A stretch of 64,000 bases of DNA from NCBI RefSeq assembly GCF_006874425.1, contig NZ_VIJZ01000001.1, forward strand, positions 62,001 to 126,000. The letters run 5' to 3'. Positions within the stretch are counted from its first letter, which is position 1, and every line of letters begins with the position of its first letter. Below the pieces are notes generated by a model that made no database searches, was not told the DNA's origin, and was given only the letters and a program-made list of their open reading frames with translations. Origin of the DNA: Paenibacillus ottowii. GTDB taxonomy: Bacteria > Bacillota > Bacilli > Paenibacillales > Paenibacillaceae. This document shows, in pieces, positions 8,833 to 18,811 of this stretch. A program made the position numbers and the translations under genes.

Positions 8833-9387
8833 GTGGAGTGGAAAACAGGGCAAACTGGCTTCCATTATCATGTCTTTTCCCTGTTTTTTATATGGGGCTA
8901 TACTGCATTGATTCCTACTTTGCAGGCTGGGTATCCCGTTGCGAAATTGGACACAAGCCTAACGAAGGTGAATCAAACGGTTAAGGAAAATTCGCGGTTT
9001 GTGTACGACTCCATGCTGAAGGGGCTGCGTCAGGCTGTAGAACATGAGATCAAAATTGGAATTGGAACGGATGCCGCCATGTCTTACGTCACTCACTATG
9101 ATATGTGGCGGGAACTAGACCACTATATGAGACAAACGAAACTGAATGCGGGTCAGGTCATCGAACGGGTAACCCAATCTAATGCGGAAATCTTAGGCAT
9201 TGATCATCTTACAGGTAGCATTGATACCGGAAAACAGGCAGATTTAATCGTGCTGGAGGACAACCCTTTGGACAATATAAAGGCTTTGTTGAATGTAGCC
9301 ATGGTTATGGTGAGAGGCAATCTTATACAGACACCATCGGTGACCCGAATTCAGGAAGTGGACGAGCTGCTTGATTCAGTTTGGTAA
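8833..9387 (+). pseudogene. Truncated amidohydrolase (imidazolonepropionase-like), N-terminal half missing
   Basis: From about codon 25 the frame reads as the last third of a metal-dependent amidohydrolase: TALIPTL, then IGIGTDAAMS with the metal-binding aspartate, then SIDTGKQADLIVLEDNPL, which marks the C-terminal beta-sandwich. The first two thirds of the family, including the HxH metal site, are absent. The preceding 70 bases encode unrelated residues. The remnant could not form an active site. It lies between the scarred restriction region and the AraC gene, consistent with local deletion. Confidence 0.75.
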
Positions 9388-9389
9388 AA

Positions 9390-10331
9390 TTAAACCCACC
9401 CCGTAAACTCTAGTATAGACGCTTTCGCCGATTGTGCTTCGGATTGCGCTCCTTTACGCCATTCTTTTGGCGGCTCTCCCATAAGCTTGGAGAAGCATCG
9501 ATTAAAGCTGGAAATGGAGCGATAGCCGACTTGCTCGGAGATCGAAAGAATGGAGTCATTTGTGCTTTTTAGCTGCTTGCAGGCTTCTTCGATTCGGGTG
9601 CTGTTTAGGAAATCGAGAGGGGACGTTCCCATAATCTCATGAAATTTTCTGCGAAAATGAGTTGTACTTAAATGGCACAGGTCAGCCAAAAAATCAATGT
9701 TAACAGGTGTCATATAATTTTTCGTGATGTACTCCAAAGCTGGAGAAATGGCAAAATCGCTTTTCCGGCTATGTACTGTTTCTGCATCTTTCAATGATTC
9801 ATTCCTGGAGTGAATTCTGAGAAGTTCTATATAAAGGGATAGCAATAAGCCGTAGGCGCTTTCCTGATAGTAAGGATTCTGTTGTTGTAATTCCTCTACG
9901 ATCGAAGTCGCAAGTGTATACACCTTGGGATGCTGCTCCTTGTTTAATATACAGTTCGTTCCCTTCATCACCCACAAGTTTGGCTCAAAGTTGCTGTAAG
10001 CGCTTTTAAGAGAGTGTTGGAAAAGGTCCTCTGGCGAAAAAAAGATATAAGACCAAAGGCTGGCTGTATTTGGCGAGCTGTACGTGGTGTGAGGAAGATA
10101 CCTAGGGATAAAAGTCACATCCCCGGCTTTGAAGGGGACTGCTTCTCCTTTGATCTCCATGATGCCACCATCCGAATAGCAAATACCAATCTCCAAATGG
10201 TTATGGAAATGGAGATGCTCACTTTTAATATCTGAAATCTTCCAGCGTTCGCCGCTTAATAGCAAGACAGGAAAGCTGATGGGCAAGCTATAGTGTCGAT
10301 ATTCTATAACGGGCTTCTTTTTTCTAGGCAT
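9390..10331 (-). CDS. AraC-family transcriptional regulator
   Basis: The N-terminal cupin (residues about 20-110, with LHFHNHLEIGICYS and a glycine-rich barrel) would bind a sugar. The C-terminal pair of helix-turn-helix motifs (about 205-300) has the usual FRRKFHEIMGTSP and SISSFNRCFSKLMG signatures. The ATG at 10331 has GGGAG eight bases upstream and is preferred over the in-frame GTG at 10346. It is divergent from the GH105-GH112 pair, with about 250 bp between the starts, and is probably the sugar-responsive activator of that cassette. Confidence 0.9.
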   Translation of the reverse strand: MPRKKKPVIEYRHYSLPISFPVLLLSGERWKISDIKSEHLHFHNHLEIGICYSDGGIMEIKGEAVPFKAGDVTFIPRYLPHTTYSSPNTASLWSYIFFSPEDLFQHSLKSAYSNFEPNLWVMKGTNCILNKEQHPKVYTLATSIVEELQQQNPYYQESAYGLLLSLYIELLRIHSRNESLKDAETVHSRKSDFAISPALEYITKNYMTPVNIDFLADLCHLSTTHFRRKFHEIMGTSPLDFLNSTRIEEACKQLKSTNDSILSISEQVGYRSISSFNRCFSKLMGEPPKEWRKGAQSEAQSAKASILEFTGWV

Positions 10332-10470
10332 ATTCGATACTCCCACAACTTGGATTTGAGTTGATTATAGGTCAACGTTACATCAAGCTTAGCCAGCAGA
10401 TATACATAACAGGATTTTGCAAAATCCTCACATAAATGATTGGAATTGCGCAGTTTTGTTGCAAATGTGC

Positions 10471-10521
10471 TTAGATTGAGACTATTTTACTGCGTACAAT
10501 GGAATAAGTAAAGCGTTTCCA
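10471..10521 (+). promoter_or_regulatory. Putative promoter and weak cre-like site for the GH105-GH112 operon
   Basis: TTAGAT (10471-10476), an 18-bp spacer and TACAAT (10495-10500) form a plausible sigma-A promoter with a weak -35 box, as expected for an activator-dependent promoter. GTAAAGCGTTTCCA (10508-10521) loosely resembles a CcpA cre site but deviates at three positions, so catabolite control is only a possibility. Confidence 0.4.
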
Positions 10522-10584
10522 AAACAGTGACAAACTGCTCTCAAACGCCTTTGGGGGCGTGTGCACTAGAAGAGGGGAATAACG

Positions 10585-11604
10585 ATGCTTCAATTAACTT
10601 ATGACAAGGAAGAGATATTAAGAGTGATCGACAAAGTCGTCAGAAAAACGATGGCGATGGATTTAACGTGGGATTGGCCTTGCGGTGTGGCTTATTATGG
10701 TGTATCCAGAGCCTATACGAAAACAGGAAATAAAGATTACTTGAATATGCTTGTCCAGTGGGCAGATGAATACATCGAGCTGGGTCTGCCGCATTGGACG
10801 GTAAACACATGTGCTATGGGCCATATTCTGATCACGTTGTATGAAGAAACAGGGGACCAGAAATATTGGGATATTGTGATGAGCAAGGTGGATTACATCC
10901 AAAACAATGCCCTTAGGTTCGGAGACCGTGTTCTACAGCATACGGTATCCACTGCTAATGATTTTCCGGAACAGGCATGGGCGGACACGTTGTTTATGGC
11001 TGCATTTTTTCTGCTGCGTGTAGGAACCAAATTAAAGGATGAGGAAATGATCCAGGATGCCTTAAACCAATATTACTGGCATATTAAATACCTGCAAGAC
11101 CCTAGTAGCGGCTTCTGGTACCATGGCTACAATAATGTCAAGCAGGATCACATGTCCGGATTTTTCTGGGGGAGAGCGAATGCTTGGGGAGCATATACCA
11201 TGTCACAAGTCAAAATTCATTTGAAAGACTGGTACTTGTATCCGAAGTGCATGGACGTGGAGTGTTCCCTTCGGGATCAACTGGCGGCATTGAAGGGTGT
11301 GCAAACAGAGAATGGCCTGTGGCGGACGGTACTGGATGACGAGGAGTCCTATGAAGAAGTGTCTGCATCTTGCGGTATCGCGGCGGCCATGATCAATAAT
11401 GGCAATCCGCTGCATACCAAATACGTGCAAAAGGCATTGGAGGGCATCTTGAACCATATTAGCGAGGACGGACGGGTACTAGGTGTGTCGGGCGGCACAG
11501 CGGTTATGAAAGATCGGGAAGGGTATCGCAATATTCCAAAAGACTGGATTCAGGGCTGGGGACAAGGCTTGGCATTGGCTTTTCTATCCGACATGTTGAA
11601 TTAG
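10585..11604 (+). CDS. GH88/GH105 family unsaturated rhamnogalacturonyl hydrolase
   Basis: Predicted intracellular hydrolase that removes the unsaturated galacturonosyl residue left at the non-reducing end of rhamnogalacturonan or pectin oligosaccharides by lyases. The 339 residues show the alpha/alpha-barrel pattern of GH88/GH105: WDWPCGVAYYG near the start, AWADTLFMAAFFLLR with the likely catalytic aspartate near residue 135, and FFWGRANAWGAY near 195. No signal peptide is present. The ribosome-binding site is AGAGGGG before the ATG. A GH112 phosphorylase follows 12 bp later, so both act on imported oligosaccharides. Confidence 0.9.
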   Translation: MLQLTYDKEEILRVIDKVVRKTMAMDLTWDWPCGVAYYGVSRAYTKTGNKDYLNMLVQWADEYIELGLPHWTVNTCAMGHILITLYEETGDQKYWDIVMSKVDYIQNNALRFGDRVLQHTVSTANDFPEQAWADTLFMAAFFLLRVGTKLKDEEMIQDALNQYYWHIKYLQDPSSGFWYHGYNNVKQDHMSGFFWGRANAWGAYTMSQVKIHLKDWYLYPKCMDVECSLRDQLAALKGVQTENGLWRTVLDDEESYEEVSASCGIAAAMINNGNPLHTKYVQKALEGILNHISEDGRVLGVSGGTAVMKDREGYRNIPKDWIQGWGQGLALAFLSDMLN

Positions 11605-11616
11605 GAGGGATCGAAG

Positions 11617-13791
11617 TTGTCTAAACAAACAACGGGGTCCTTTACGCTACCAGGAGAATCCGGTTATGAGGCGCTGACCCTGAAATTAGCTGAACGATGG
11701 GGCGCTGATGTCATCCGTGACAGTGACGGCACGCAGTTGTCCGATGAGATTATAAACGCTGGGTACGGCATTTATTCCACAATCTGTATCATCAGAGATC
11801 ATAACAAGTGGGCGTCCCGTAATCTGGAAAAGCTGCAACAGTGTTTTTTAATTACGAATCCGAAGGTAGCTGTACAGGATTATGTATCCATCTATCTGAT
11901 GGAGGATTTTTTTACAGAACAATTCAAAGTAAATGATTCCAAAGAGGCGTTGAACTACTGGCAGGTTTTTGACAGAACGACCGGGGAAGAAGTTCCAAAG
12001 GAACAGTGGAATTATGAAAGGGAATCTGGAAATGTGGTCATTACCGGGATTGCCCCTTGGCATAAATACACGGTAAGCTTTATGGTCTATCGGATCTGGG
12101 AAGAGATTTCCATGTACAATCACACCACGAATCATTGGGACAAAGAGCATTTAATGCAGATTGATCCTATGTATACAGAAACGCAACAGTATCTGCTGGA
12201 TTGGATGGAAGATTGGTGTCTTCATCATAAGGAAACCACGGTTGTCCGGTTTACCTCCTTATTTTATAACTTCGCCTGGATATGGGGCAGTAATGAGCGC
12301 AATCGCCATCTCTTCTCAGATTGGGGATCATACGATTTTACGGTAAGTTCAAGAGCACTGGATCTGTTTGCCAAGAGATATGGGTATTCGATGACTGCCG
12401 AGGATTTTGTGAATGGCGGGAAATATCGAGTCACACATATCCCGGCTGAGCAGCGCAAGCTGGACTGGATGGCATTTATCAATGATTTTGTAATTGAATT
12501 TGGCAAAAAATTAATTGATATTGTGCATAAGCACGATAAGCTGGCCTACGTGTTTTATGATGACAGTTGGGTTGGGATGGAGCCTTATAATGACCGTTTT
12601 CAAGAGTTTGGATTTGACGGGTTGATTAAATGTGTGTTCTCAGGTTATGAGGCGAGGCTGTGTTCAGGTGTAAAAGTGAATACGCATGAGATTCGGCTGC
12701 ATCCATACTTATTTCCGGTTGGCTTAGGCGGGCTTCCTACCTTTATGGAGGGGGGCGACCCCACGCTGGATGCCAAAAAGTATTGGATTAATATCCGGCG
12801 CGCCCTGTTGAGGGAGCCTATTGACCGAATTGGACTGGGTGGATACTTGCATCTTGTCGAGCCTTACCCGGATTTTTGTGATTACATCGAAAAGATTGCC
12901 AATGAATTTAGAGAAATCAAAGAACTGCATCATGAAGGCAAGCCCTATCACATAAAGACGAAGGTAGCTATTCTGCACAGCTGGGGAAAATTAAGATCGT
13001 GGACCTTGTCCGGTCATTTCCACGAAACGTATATGCATGATTTAATTCATATCAATGAAGCTTTATCTGGTTTGCCGATTGAAGTGCAGTTCATTGATTT
13101 TGAGGATATCCGTCAGGGAATTCTACAGGATTGTGATGTAGTGATCAATGCCGGCTCTGCTGGTTCAGCATGGAGTGGTGGGAAGCACTGGAATGACATC
13201 AAGTGTGTGGACTTACTGACCCAATGGGTTTATGAGGGTGGCACCTTTATTGGCATTAACCAGCCTTCGGCGGTTGAAGGTCATGACAGCTTGTTCAGAA
13301 TGGCACATGTCCTCGGTCTGGACGAGGATACAGGCTCCAGAGTAGCTCATGGAAGATGGACATATAAGGTTAGAGATGAGCATGGTTTGGTGCCTGAAGG
13401 GGCAAGTATAACGCCAAAGCATGGCATTTATCTTACTGATGGGTCAGCAGCAGTAGTGGATGAAACAAGTGGTATGATAACACTATCCACTCATGCCTTC
13501 GGTAAAGGCAAGGGGATTTACCTTCCTTCTTTCGAATTCAGTTGGGAAAACACAAGATTGCTGCTAAATATAATTCGCTTTGCGGGCAATGAGCTCAATG
13601 AAACGAAGTACATTACGGATAACTTATATACAGAGTGTGCTTACTATCCTGAAAGTAAAACATTAGTTGTTATTAACAATAGCGATCAACTTCAAAAAAC
13701 GACGATTGAAACGGAATATGGCAAACAAACCATGGAGTTAGAGCCGTATGACACCATGATCACCCATATCGGCCTAACAAAATCGGTGTAG
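11617..13791 (+). CDS. GH112 phosphorylase, probably D-galactosyl-beta-1,4-L-rhamnose phosphorylase
   Basis: GH112 enzymes split beta-galactosides by phosphorolysis, releasing galactose 1-phosphate. Characterised members act on galacto-N-biose/lacto-N-biose or on galactosyl-rhamnose. The whole 724-residue product fits the family, with a TIM-barrel core containing YDDSWVGMEPYNDRF (about 306-320), HPYLFPVGLGGLP and FMEGGDPTLDAKKYW. The start is the TTG at 11617, seven bases after AGGAGGG. Pairing with a GH105 enzyme and an AraC regulator favours Gal-beta-1,4-Rha, a fragment of rhamnogalacturonan side chains, over a mucin or milk sugar. That substrate is inferred from context. Confidence 0.85.
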   Translation: MSKQTTGSFTLPGESGYEALTLKLAERWGADVIRDSDGTQLSDEIINAGYGIYSTICIIRDHNKWASRNLEKLQQCFLITNPKVAVQDYVSIYLMEDFFTEQFKVNDSKEALNYWQVFDRTTGEEVPKEQWNYERESGNVVITGIAPWHKYTVSFMVYRIWEEISMYNHTTNHWDKEHLMQIDPMYTETQQYLLDWMEDWCLHHKETTVVRFTSLFYNFAWIWGSNERNRHLFSDWGSYDFTVSSRALDLFAKRYGYSMTAEDFVNGGKYRVTHIPAEQRKLDWMAFINDFVIEFGKKLIDIVHKHDKLAYVFYDDSWVGMEPYNDRFQEFGFDGLIKCVFSGYEARLCSGVKVNTHEIRLHPYLFPVGLGGLPTFMEGGDPTLDAKKYWINIRRALLREPIDRIGLGGYLHLVEPYPDFCDYIEKIANEFREIKELHHEGKPYHIKTKVAILHSWGKLRSWTLSGHFHETYMHDLIHINEALSGLPIEVQFIDFEDIRQGILQDCDVVINAGSAGSAWSGGKHWNDIKCVDLLTQWVYEGGTFIGINQPSAVEGHDSLFRMAHVLGLDEDTGSRVAHGRWTYKVRDEHGLVPEGASITPKHGIYLTDGSAAVVDETSGMITLSTHAFGKGKGIYLPSFEFSWENTRLLLNIIRFAGNELNETKYITDNLYTECAYYPESKTLVVINNSDQLQKTTIETEYGKQTMELEPYDTMITHIGLTKSV

Positions 13792-13899
13792 AAATGAAAA
13801 AATGAGAAAAAATTCAGCCAAATTACTAAGGATTTTGTCCATTCCAAAGTATCTAATCCTTCATTAACTATAAGTACAATAATGAAGGAGATGATTTCT

Positions 13900-14262
13900 T
13901 TGCGAAAGGCAACCTTATTGAAAATTAAAAATGCGGAAGCAAAGTTGGGAAAAAAACTGAAAAAAAGAAGTCACGTGGTTAAGAGCACTAGAAAAGCCAT
14001 TCGTGTAACTCAACTTGGAGATGGGTTTGCACGTTTCACTTTCTCCCCAGTCACTCTTCCTCCAAATAGCTTTAGAAGCACTACGATTAACGGTAACGGC
14101 TACAATCTGATTAGCGGTTCATGGATTTTCTCAGGAAATGACCAAGGGTTTCTTCTCGATAACTATTCAGCAGCTGAAGACAGATGGTTCTTTACTGCAT
14201 GGAACCCAACTGGAACCACAAGAACGGTATCCTATGCTGTTATCGCCAAACAGAAGCCATAA
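13900..14262 (+). CDS. Uncharacterised small protein, lysine-rich N terminus
   Basis: I do not recognise this family. About 35 strongly basic residues (KIKNAEAKLGKKLKKRS) precede a beta-rich region with repeated short polar strands that ends in TRTVSYAVIAKQ, suggesting a small beta-sandwich. There is no signal peptide. The likely start is the TTG at 13900, nine bases after AAGGAG. The in-frame ATGs at 13882 and 13891 lie upstream of or directly on the Shine-Dalgarno sequence and are less likely. It stands alone between two other transcription units. Confidence 0.6.
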   Translation: MRKATLLKIKNAEAKLGKKLKKRSHVVKSTRKAIRVTQLGDGFARFTFSPVTLPPNSFRSTTINGNGYNLISGSWIFSGNDQGFLLDNYSAAEDRWFFTAWNPTGTTRTVSYAVIAKQKP

Positions 14263-14353
14263 TTCCAATGTCATCGTTAGCAGGGAAAAGGAGCTCAAGC
14301 CTTCTTTTCCCTGCTTAAATGTAAAGAACATCTTGAACAAACCTTCGATGGTC

Positions 14354-15292
14354 TCATAATTTTTGGTAGTAGGCTAAGAGGTGCGCTACTTTATCTTTAA
14401 TCATTTGTTTTAAAGATTTAGGCTTCACTGATCGTACATAATGACCATATTTCATAAAATATTGAGCAATGAATTCCTCTTCTCCAGGATTATAGAATCC
14501 CTTAATGACTGTTTTATGACCCTGTTCTATTTTCATAGAGGGATAATGTTCTTTATAAAAAATATCCTTGGCTTGTTCTACAATCTCTACTTCAAAGTCA
14601 ATGCTCTTCTCCGTTTGATACATCTTTAAGGAACGGCTAAGGAGTTCGTCTATGGAAAAATGAGAACTGATGTCCTCTTCTTCTACCAAGGTGATTCGAT
14701 CACATCTGAAAACCCTATATTTGTTCGTTTTTAACTCTATTCCCGTAGCGTACCATTGACCAAACTTAGCGGAAATCTTGAAAAATTGAACATGGTAACT
14801 TTTGTTTCGGTTATTTTTTGAATATTGAATCTTACAGTATGTTTCATTAAGAATACTGGTTAAGATTTTGTCTAAATAGCGACTAACATGATGATGTTGA
14901 TATATTTCAAATTGAAGAACCTTTTTCATTTTATGAATCTGGTTTATTTGTAGTTCAGAAAGACAGTGTTTAAACTTCTCATGAAGTGTATTAGCACTCA
15001 AATGAAAGGGTGTGGATTGATAAGCTTCTAAGGTCAACATGGCAAAGTACAGAGCATACACTTCATCCAGCGTAAAAATAATAGGGGATAGCAATCTTTT
15101 TTTTAAGATACCATATCGCCCATGTCGGCCATGTTCCGAATAAATAGGCATGCCTAACTGTTCTAATGAACTAATATCGCGTAAGGCTGTACTTTTTGAA
15201 ATATGGTATTTATCCATGAGATCATTTAAATTAAAGTACTCTCGACTATTTAAGTATCTGATCATGTCATTTAATCTCTCGGATTTCTTCAT
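14354..15292 (-). CDS. HTH and WYL-domain transcriptional regulator (YafY type)
   Basis: An N-terminal winged helix-turn-helix of the DeoR/HTH_11 type (residues 1-60, with KYHISKSTALRDISSLEQLG) is followed by a WYL domain (about 140-230, with the YATGIELKTNKYRVFRCDRI core) and a C-terminal extension. WYL domains bind ligands such as nucleotides or DNA. GAGGAG precedes the ATG. The gene is divergent from the VOC protein gene at 15416, which is its likely target. The C-terminal end overlaps no other gene. Confidence 0.88.
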   Translation of the reverse strand: MKKSERLNDMIRYLNSREYFNLNDLMDKYHISKSTALRDISSLEQLGMPIYSEHGRHGRYGILKKRLLSPIIFTLDEVYALYFAMLTLEAYQSTPFHLSANTLHEKFKHCLSELQINQIHKMKKVLQFEIYQHHHVSRYLDKILTSILNETYCKIQYSKNNRNKSYHVQFFKISAKFGQWYATGIELKTNKYRVFRCDRITLVEEEDISSHFSIDELLSRSLKMYQTEKSIDFEVEIVEQAKDIFYKEHYPSMKIEQGHKTVIKGFYNPGEEEFIAQYFMKYGHYVRSVKPKSLKQMIKDKVAHLLAYYQKL

Positions 15293-15415
15293 ACATAAAT
15301 CTCCTCATAAAAGGTGTCATGTTTTGATACCTTTATAAATGATAATAAGTTCAAGGTAATAGATCAAGTCTATAAGATATCTACCTAAAAACATGATAAA
15401 AAGGAGATTGATCTC

Positions 15416-15865
15416 ATGAGTACAACACTGGAAGTAGCTATTTTCTTGTCCATGAACGGAAAAGCAAAGGAAGCTATAGCTTTTTACAAAAAACATTTTA
15501 ACGCAGAGGAACGATTCCTCGTGACTTATCAAGACATGGCTAAACGTGACAGTTCAATACAGCTTACTGCTGAAAATAAAGATTATATTTCTCATTCAGT
15601 CTTATCCATCGGAAGAACAAAGGTTATGATAGCAGAAGAAACAATGAATCCTAATGAGGAATATACCGTAGGGAATAACACTTCATTATGTATTCAAAGT
15701 GCTGACAGAGGAGAAATTGAACAATTTTATCATAGTCTCATAACAGATGAGCGAGTGAAAATCATTGTACCTTTATCTAGCAATGTGTTTAGCCAAGCCT
15801 ATGGTATTATAGAAGACCCGTTCGGTATCCAAATACAATTTATGTTTGATCATCGATTACGATAA
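15416..15865 (+). CDS. VOC superfamily protein (PhnB/glyoxalase type)
   Basis: A 149-residue protein with the paired beta-alpha-beta-beta-beta folds of the vicinal oxygen chelate superfamily. It begins with the PhnB-type pattern FLSMNGKAKEAIAFYKKHF and ends with GIIEDPFGIQIQFMF. PhnB-like members have no settled reaction; some relate to antibiotic-binding proteins. AAGGAG lies before the ATG. It is divergently arranged with a WYL regulator, 123 bp apart, suggesting stress- or ligand-dependent control. Confidence 0.82.
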   Translation: MSTTLEVAIFLSMNGKAKEAIAFYKKHFNAEERFLVTYQDMAKRDSSIQLTAENKDYISHSVLSIGRTKVMIAEETMNPNEEYTVGNNTSLCIQSADRGEIEQFYHSLITDERVKIIVPLSSNVFSQAYGIIEDPFGIQIQFMFDHRLR

Positions 15866-15975
15866 AAAAAGCAGGCTGAAAGGTACAACAGCATGGTGAA
15901 AAGTGGATAATAAATGGATAGAAGTAAAAACTAAAATGGGAAGATCCAAGATACCACAGTAGAAAAGGAGACACT

Positions 15976-17454
15976 ATGACGGAGAAAAAAGAAATAGCAG
16001 ATAAAATAGGGTGGAACTTCGACAACAGTTATTCTCGTCTGCCGGAATCTATGTTTACTAAGCTCAATCCAAATCCTGTCCGCTCACCAAAGCTGATCAT
16101 TTTAAATCATCCGTTGGCAGTCTCACTGGGATTGAACGATACGGCGCTGCAAAAAGAGGATGCCGTAGCGATGTTGGCCGGCAATCAAGTTCCCGACGGT
16201 GCTACGCCTCTTGCTCAAGCTTACGCAGGACATCAATTCGGACACTTTAACATGCTAGGAGATGGCCGTGCTCTGCTGCTCGGCGAGCAGATGACTCCCT
16301 CGGGTCAACGGGTAGATATCCAGCTCAAGGGCTCAGGCAGAACGCCGTACTCTCGTCGTGGTGATGGCCGAGCAGCACTGGGGCCGATGCTGCGCGAATA
16401 CATCATCAGTGAAGCGATGCATGCGTTAGGTATAGCTACTACCCGCAGCCTGGCGGTGGTAACTACGGGTGAGGCGATCATCCGCGAAACTGAGCAGCCC
16501 GGCGCCATTCTGACTCGTGTCGCTGCCAGTCATCTTCGCGTCGGCACCTTTCAATATGTCTCAGCATGGGGCACGTCGCAAGATCTCCGTACTCTGGCTG
16601 ATTACACATTGGAACGACATTACCCAGAAGTTAAAGCCGAGGAAAACCGCTACCTTCGTTTGCTTCAAGAAGTGATTAAACGTCAGGCGAAGCTGATCGC
16701 CCAGTGGCAGCTGGTAGGTTTTATTCACGGAGTGATGAACACCGACAATATGACCCTTAGCGGAGAAACCATTGATTATGGTCCTTGCGCCTTTATGGAT
16801 ACCTATAATCCTGAGACGGTGTTCAGCTCCATCGACATACAGGGTCGCTATGCTTATGTTAATCAGCCGCATATCGCTGCATGGAATCTCGCGAGATTGG
16901 CAGAGACGCTATTGCCACTGCTGCATGACGACAGAGAGCAGGCTGTCAAACTGGCCGAGGATGCAATTGCAGATTTCGCAAACATGTTTCGCCATCATTG
17001 GCTTGCGGGAATGCGGGCCAAATTGGGGATCTTTAACGAAGAGCCACAGGATGAATCCCTGATTGAGGACCTTCTTGTAATCATGCAGAAGTATCGTGCA
17101 GACTACACCAATACCTTCCGTGCCCTAACTTTAAACAAGCTGGAGGATGCGGCTTTGTTCAGCACTGCAGATTTTACCCAGTGGCACGAGCAGTGGCAAG
17201 CGAGGCTCGAGAGACAGCAGGAATCCGAGGCTTCCTCGCAGCAGCTGATGCGCAGCAGCAATCCTGCAATCATCCCGCGCAATCATCGGGTAGAAGAAGC
17301 GCTGGAAGCTGCGGTGGAACGGGAAGATTACCGTGTGATGGAGCAGCTTCTTGAAGTTCTTTCGGATCCGTATGTTTATTCTACCGAGCAGGAAATTTAC
17401 TCTACATTGCCCGAGATATCCAGCTGTCCTTACCGAACTTTTTGTGGTACCTGA
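15976..17454 (+). CDS. selO: SelO/YdiU family protein adenylyltransferase (UPF0061)
   Basis: SelO is a kinase-fold enzyme that transfers AMP from ATP to serine, threonine or tyrosine residues of proteins, linked to the oxidative stress response. The 492 residues show the family motifs [20 protein letters not shown] (about 112-131), the catalytic HGVMNTDN (about 252-259) and the DYGP metal-binding turn that follows. The C terminus YRTFCGT is also typical of Bacillales members. AAGGAG lies before the ATG. It is monocistronic, with a strong terminator downstream. No selenocysteine is expected in bacterial members. Confidence 0.95.
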   Translation: MTEKKEIADKIGWNFDNSYSRLPESMFTKLNPNPVRSPKLIILNHPLAVSLGLNDTALQKEDAVAMLAGNQVPDGATPLAQAYAGHQFGHFNMLGDGRALLLGEQMTPSGQRVDIQLKGSGRTPYSRRGDGRAALGPMLREYIISEAMHALGIATTRSLAVVTTGEAIIRETEQPGAILTRVAASHLRVGTFQYVSAWGTSQDLRTLADYTLERHYPEVKAEENRYLRLLQEVIKRQAKLIAQWQLVGFIHGVMNTDNMTLSGETIDYGPCAFMDTYNPETVFSSIDIQGRYAYVNQPHIAAWNLARLAETLLPLLHDDREQAVKLAEDAIADFANMFRHHWLAGMRAKLGIFNEEPQDESLIEDLLVIMQKYRADYTNTFRALTLNKLEDAALFSTADFTQWHEQWQARLERQQESEASSQQLMRSSNPAIIPRNHRVEEALEAAVEREDYRVMEQLLEVLSDPYVYSTEQEIYSTLPEISSCPYRTFCGT

Positions 17455-17497
17455 TCTGTAGTAGTTGTGTTGAACAACTTGATGATTGCTTATTACA

Positions 17498-17547
17498 TGC
17501 GTTGGTGGAGAAGATTGCCTTTGTCTCACCAACGCAATTTGTTTTTA
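17498..17547 (+). terminator. Intrinsic terminator after selO
   Basis: GCGTTGGTG pairs perfectly with CACCAACGC (17498-17506 and 17527-17535), and the stem extends inward through AGA/TCT. A T-rich tract follows. Confidence 0.8.
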
Positions 17548-17562
17548 TTTTGAACTTGTTAT

Positions 17563-18327
17563 TTACAGATGGGATCCGCCACTTGCATCAATCAATTGAC
17601 CAGTGACCCAACGACTGTCCGATGAGGCAAGAAAGGCAGCTATATCTGCAATATCCTCAGGCTCGCCCCAGCGTTTGAAGATTGAAAGGCCAGTGGCAAA
17701 TTTCTGCCCGTTGGGATCTTGTAGTGTCCCGCTATTCATTTCTGTGTTGATAATGCCAGGTTGGATGGCGTTGACTGTAATGTTACGGCTTCCAAGTTGA
17801 TGAGCCAACACGCGCGTAAGTGTGTCGATTGCCCCCTTTGACATGCTATATGCAAAAACGCTAGGGGAAGCCACACGTGTAACAAATGAGGAGAGATTGA
17901 TAATGCGGCCTCCATCGTTTAGACGCGGCAAAGCTTGCTGGGTAACAAAAAGAGGTGCTTTGACATTCATGTTCATGACTTCGTCAAAAGATTCTTCTGT
18001 TGTCTCTTCTAGAGAGACAATTTGACCGATTCCAGCGTTATTGACGAGAATATCAAACCGATTATCGCCTGTACGTTCTCGAAGCGCTTCATCCAATTTC
18101 GCATATAAATCTTGAATGCCGTTCAGGTCACTGAAGTCAGCACCGATCGTAAATGCAGCCCCTCCAATCTGTTCAATTTTATGCACCACCTCATCTGCTT
18201 CATGGTGCCTTTTTCCGTAATGTACTGCGACAATGGCACCCTCCCGAGCCAAACGTAATGCAATTCCGCGACCGATTCCCCGACTTGCACCAGTTACTAA
18301 AGCGATTTTACCTTTTAACATACTCAT
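17563..18327 (-). CDS. Short-chain dehydrogenase/reductase (SDR) family oxidoreductase
   Basis: A classical SDR of 254 residues. The NAD(P)-binding motif TGASRGIG lies near residue 13, the NNAG motif near 92, and the catalytic YSMSK with its upstream serine in the middle of the protein. It is close to the FabG/3-ketoacyl reductase-like group, but the substrate cannot be told. The start at 18327 (MSMLKG) follows AAGGAG by eight bases; an in-frame ATG at 18354 lies upstream of that ribosome-binding site and is less likely. It is convergent with selO and divergent from the permease gene. Confidence 0.9.
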   Translation of the reverse strand: MSMLKGKIALVTGASRGIGRGIALRLAREGAIVAVHYGKRHHEADEVVHKIEQIGGAAFTIGADFSDLNGIQDLYAKLDEALRERTGDNRFDILVNNAGIGQIVSLEETTEESFDEVMNMNVKAPLFVTQQALPRLNDGGRIINLSSFVTRVASPSVFAYSMSKGAIDTLTRVLAHQLGSRNITVNAIQPGIINTEMNSGTLQDPNGQKFATGLSIFKRWGEPEDIADIAAFLASSDSRWVTGQLIDASGGSHL

Positions 18328-18811
18328 GTCTTCATCTCCTTGTTTGGAATTCATGACTAGTTATAGCACAAGGGTATGTTTGAAATGTTGCTCTTTCATT
18401 CGGAGTTCATGGTTTCCACCATAGGAATACAAGTTTTAAATAAAATATCGTGATATTTATCATTGAAAAAAACATGCATCTTCAACACTCTAATGCATTA
18501 CATTAAATTGACCAATGTTCAGAAAAATGAAACTCCTTCCTTTCCATTTCATGTATAAAAATGTCTGCGAATTAGCAGTTGTATTTAGGCGTTTTTTGTC
18601 ATACAATGCATCTAATGCTACGGACTCGGTCTTAGAAACAGTAAGGTTTGGACGGTAAATAGGACGTGGTTTACTTTGTATATTTATGAATCGTGGAACT
18701 ACTGTGTAGTCGTTCGATCAACCACGTCAGTCTGAAAATTAATAATGTTTGGAGACAGTTTTCCGGATCATTAGCATTTGATGACGAACATATACGAAGG
18801 GGAGCGTTCTT
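18328..18811. other. Long intergenic region between the SDR and permease genes
   Basis: No convincing gene in 484 bp. A possible promoter for the permease is TTGGAC (18649-18654), 18 bp, TACTTT, leaving a leader of about 130 bases before the TTG start. No riboswitch-like fold was recognised. Confidence 0.4.

Noticed and set aside
8762-8911. 49-residue ORF in front of the amidohydrolase remnant
   Set aside because: No clear ribosome-binding site, no recognised similarity, and it overlaps the remnant in another frame.
10508-10521. Catabolite-response (cre) site upstream of the GH105 gene
   Set aside because: Three deviations from the consensus; kept only as a weak possibility inside the promoter entry.
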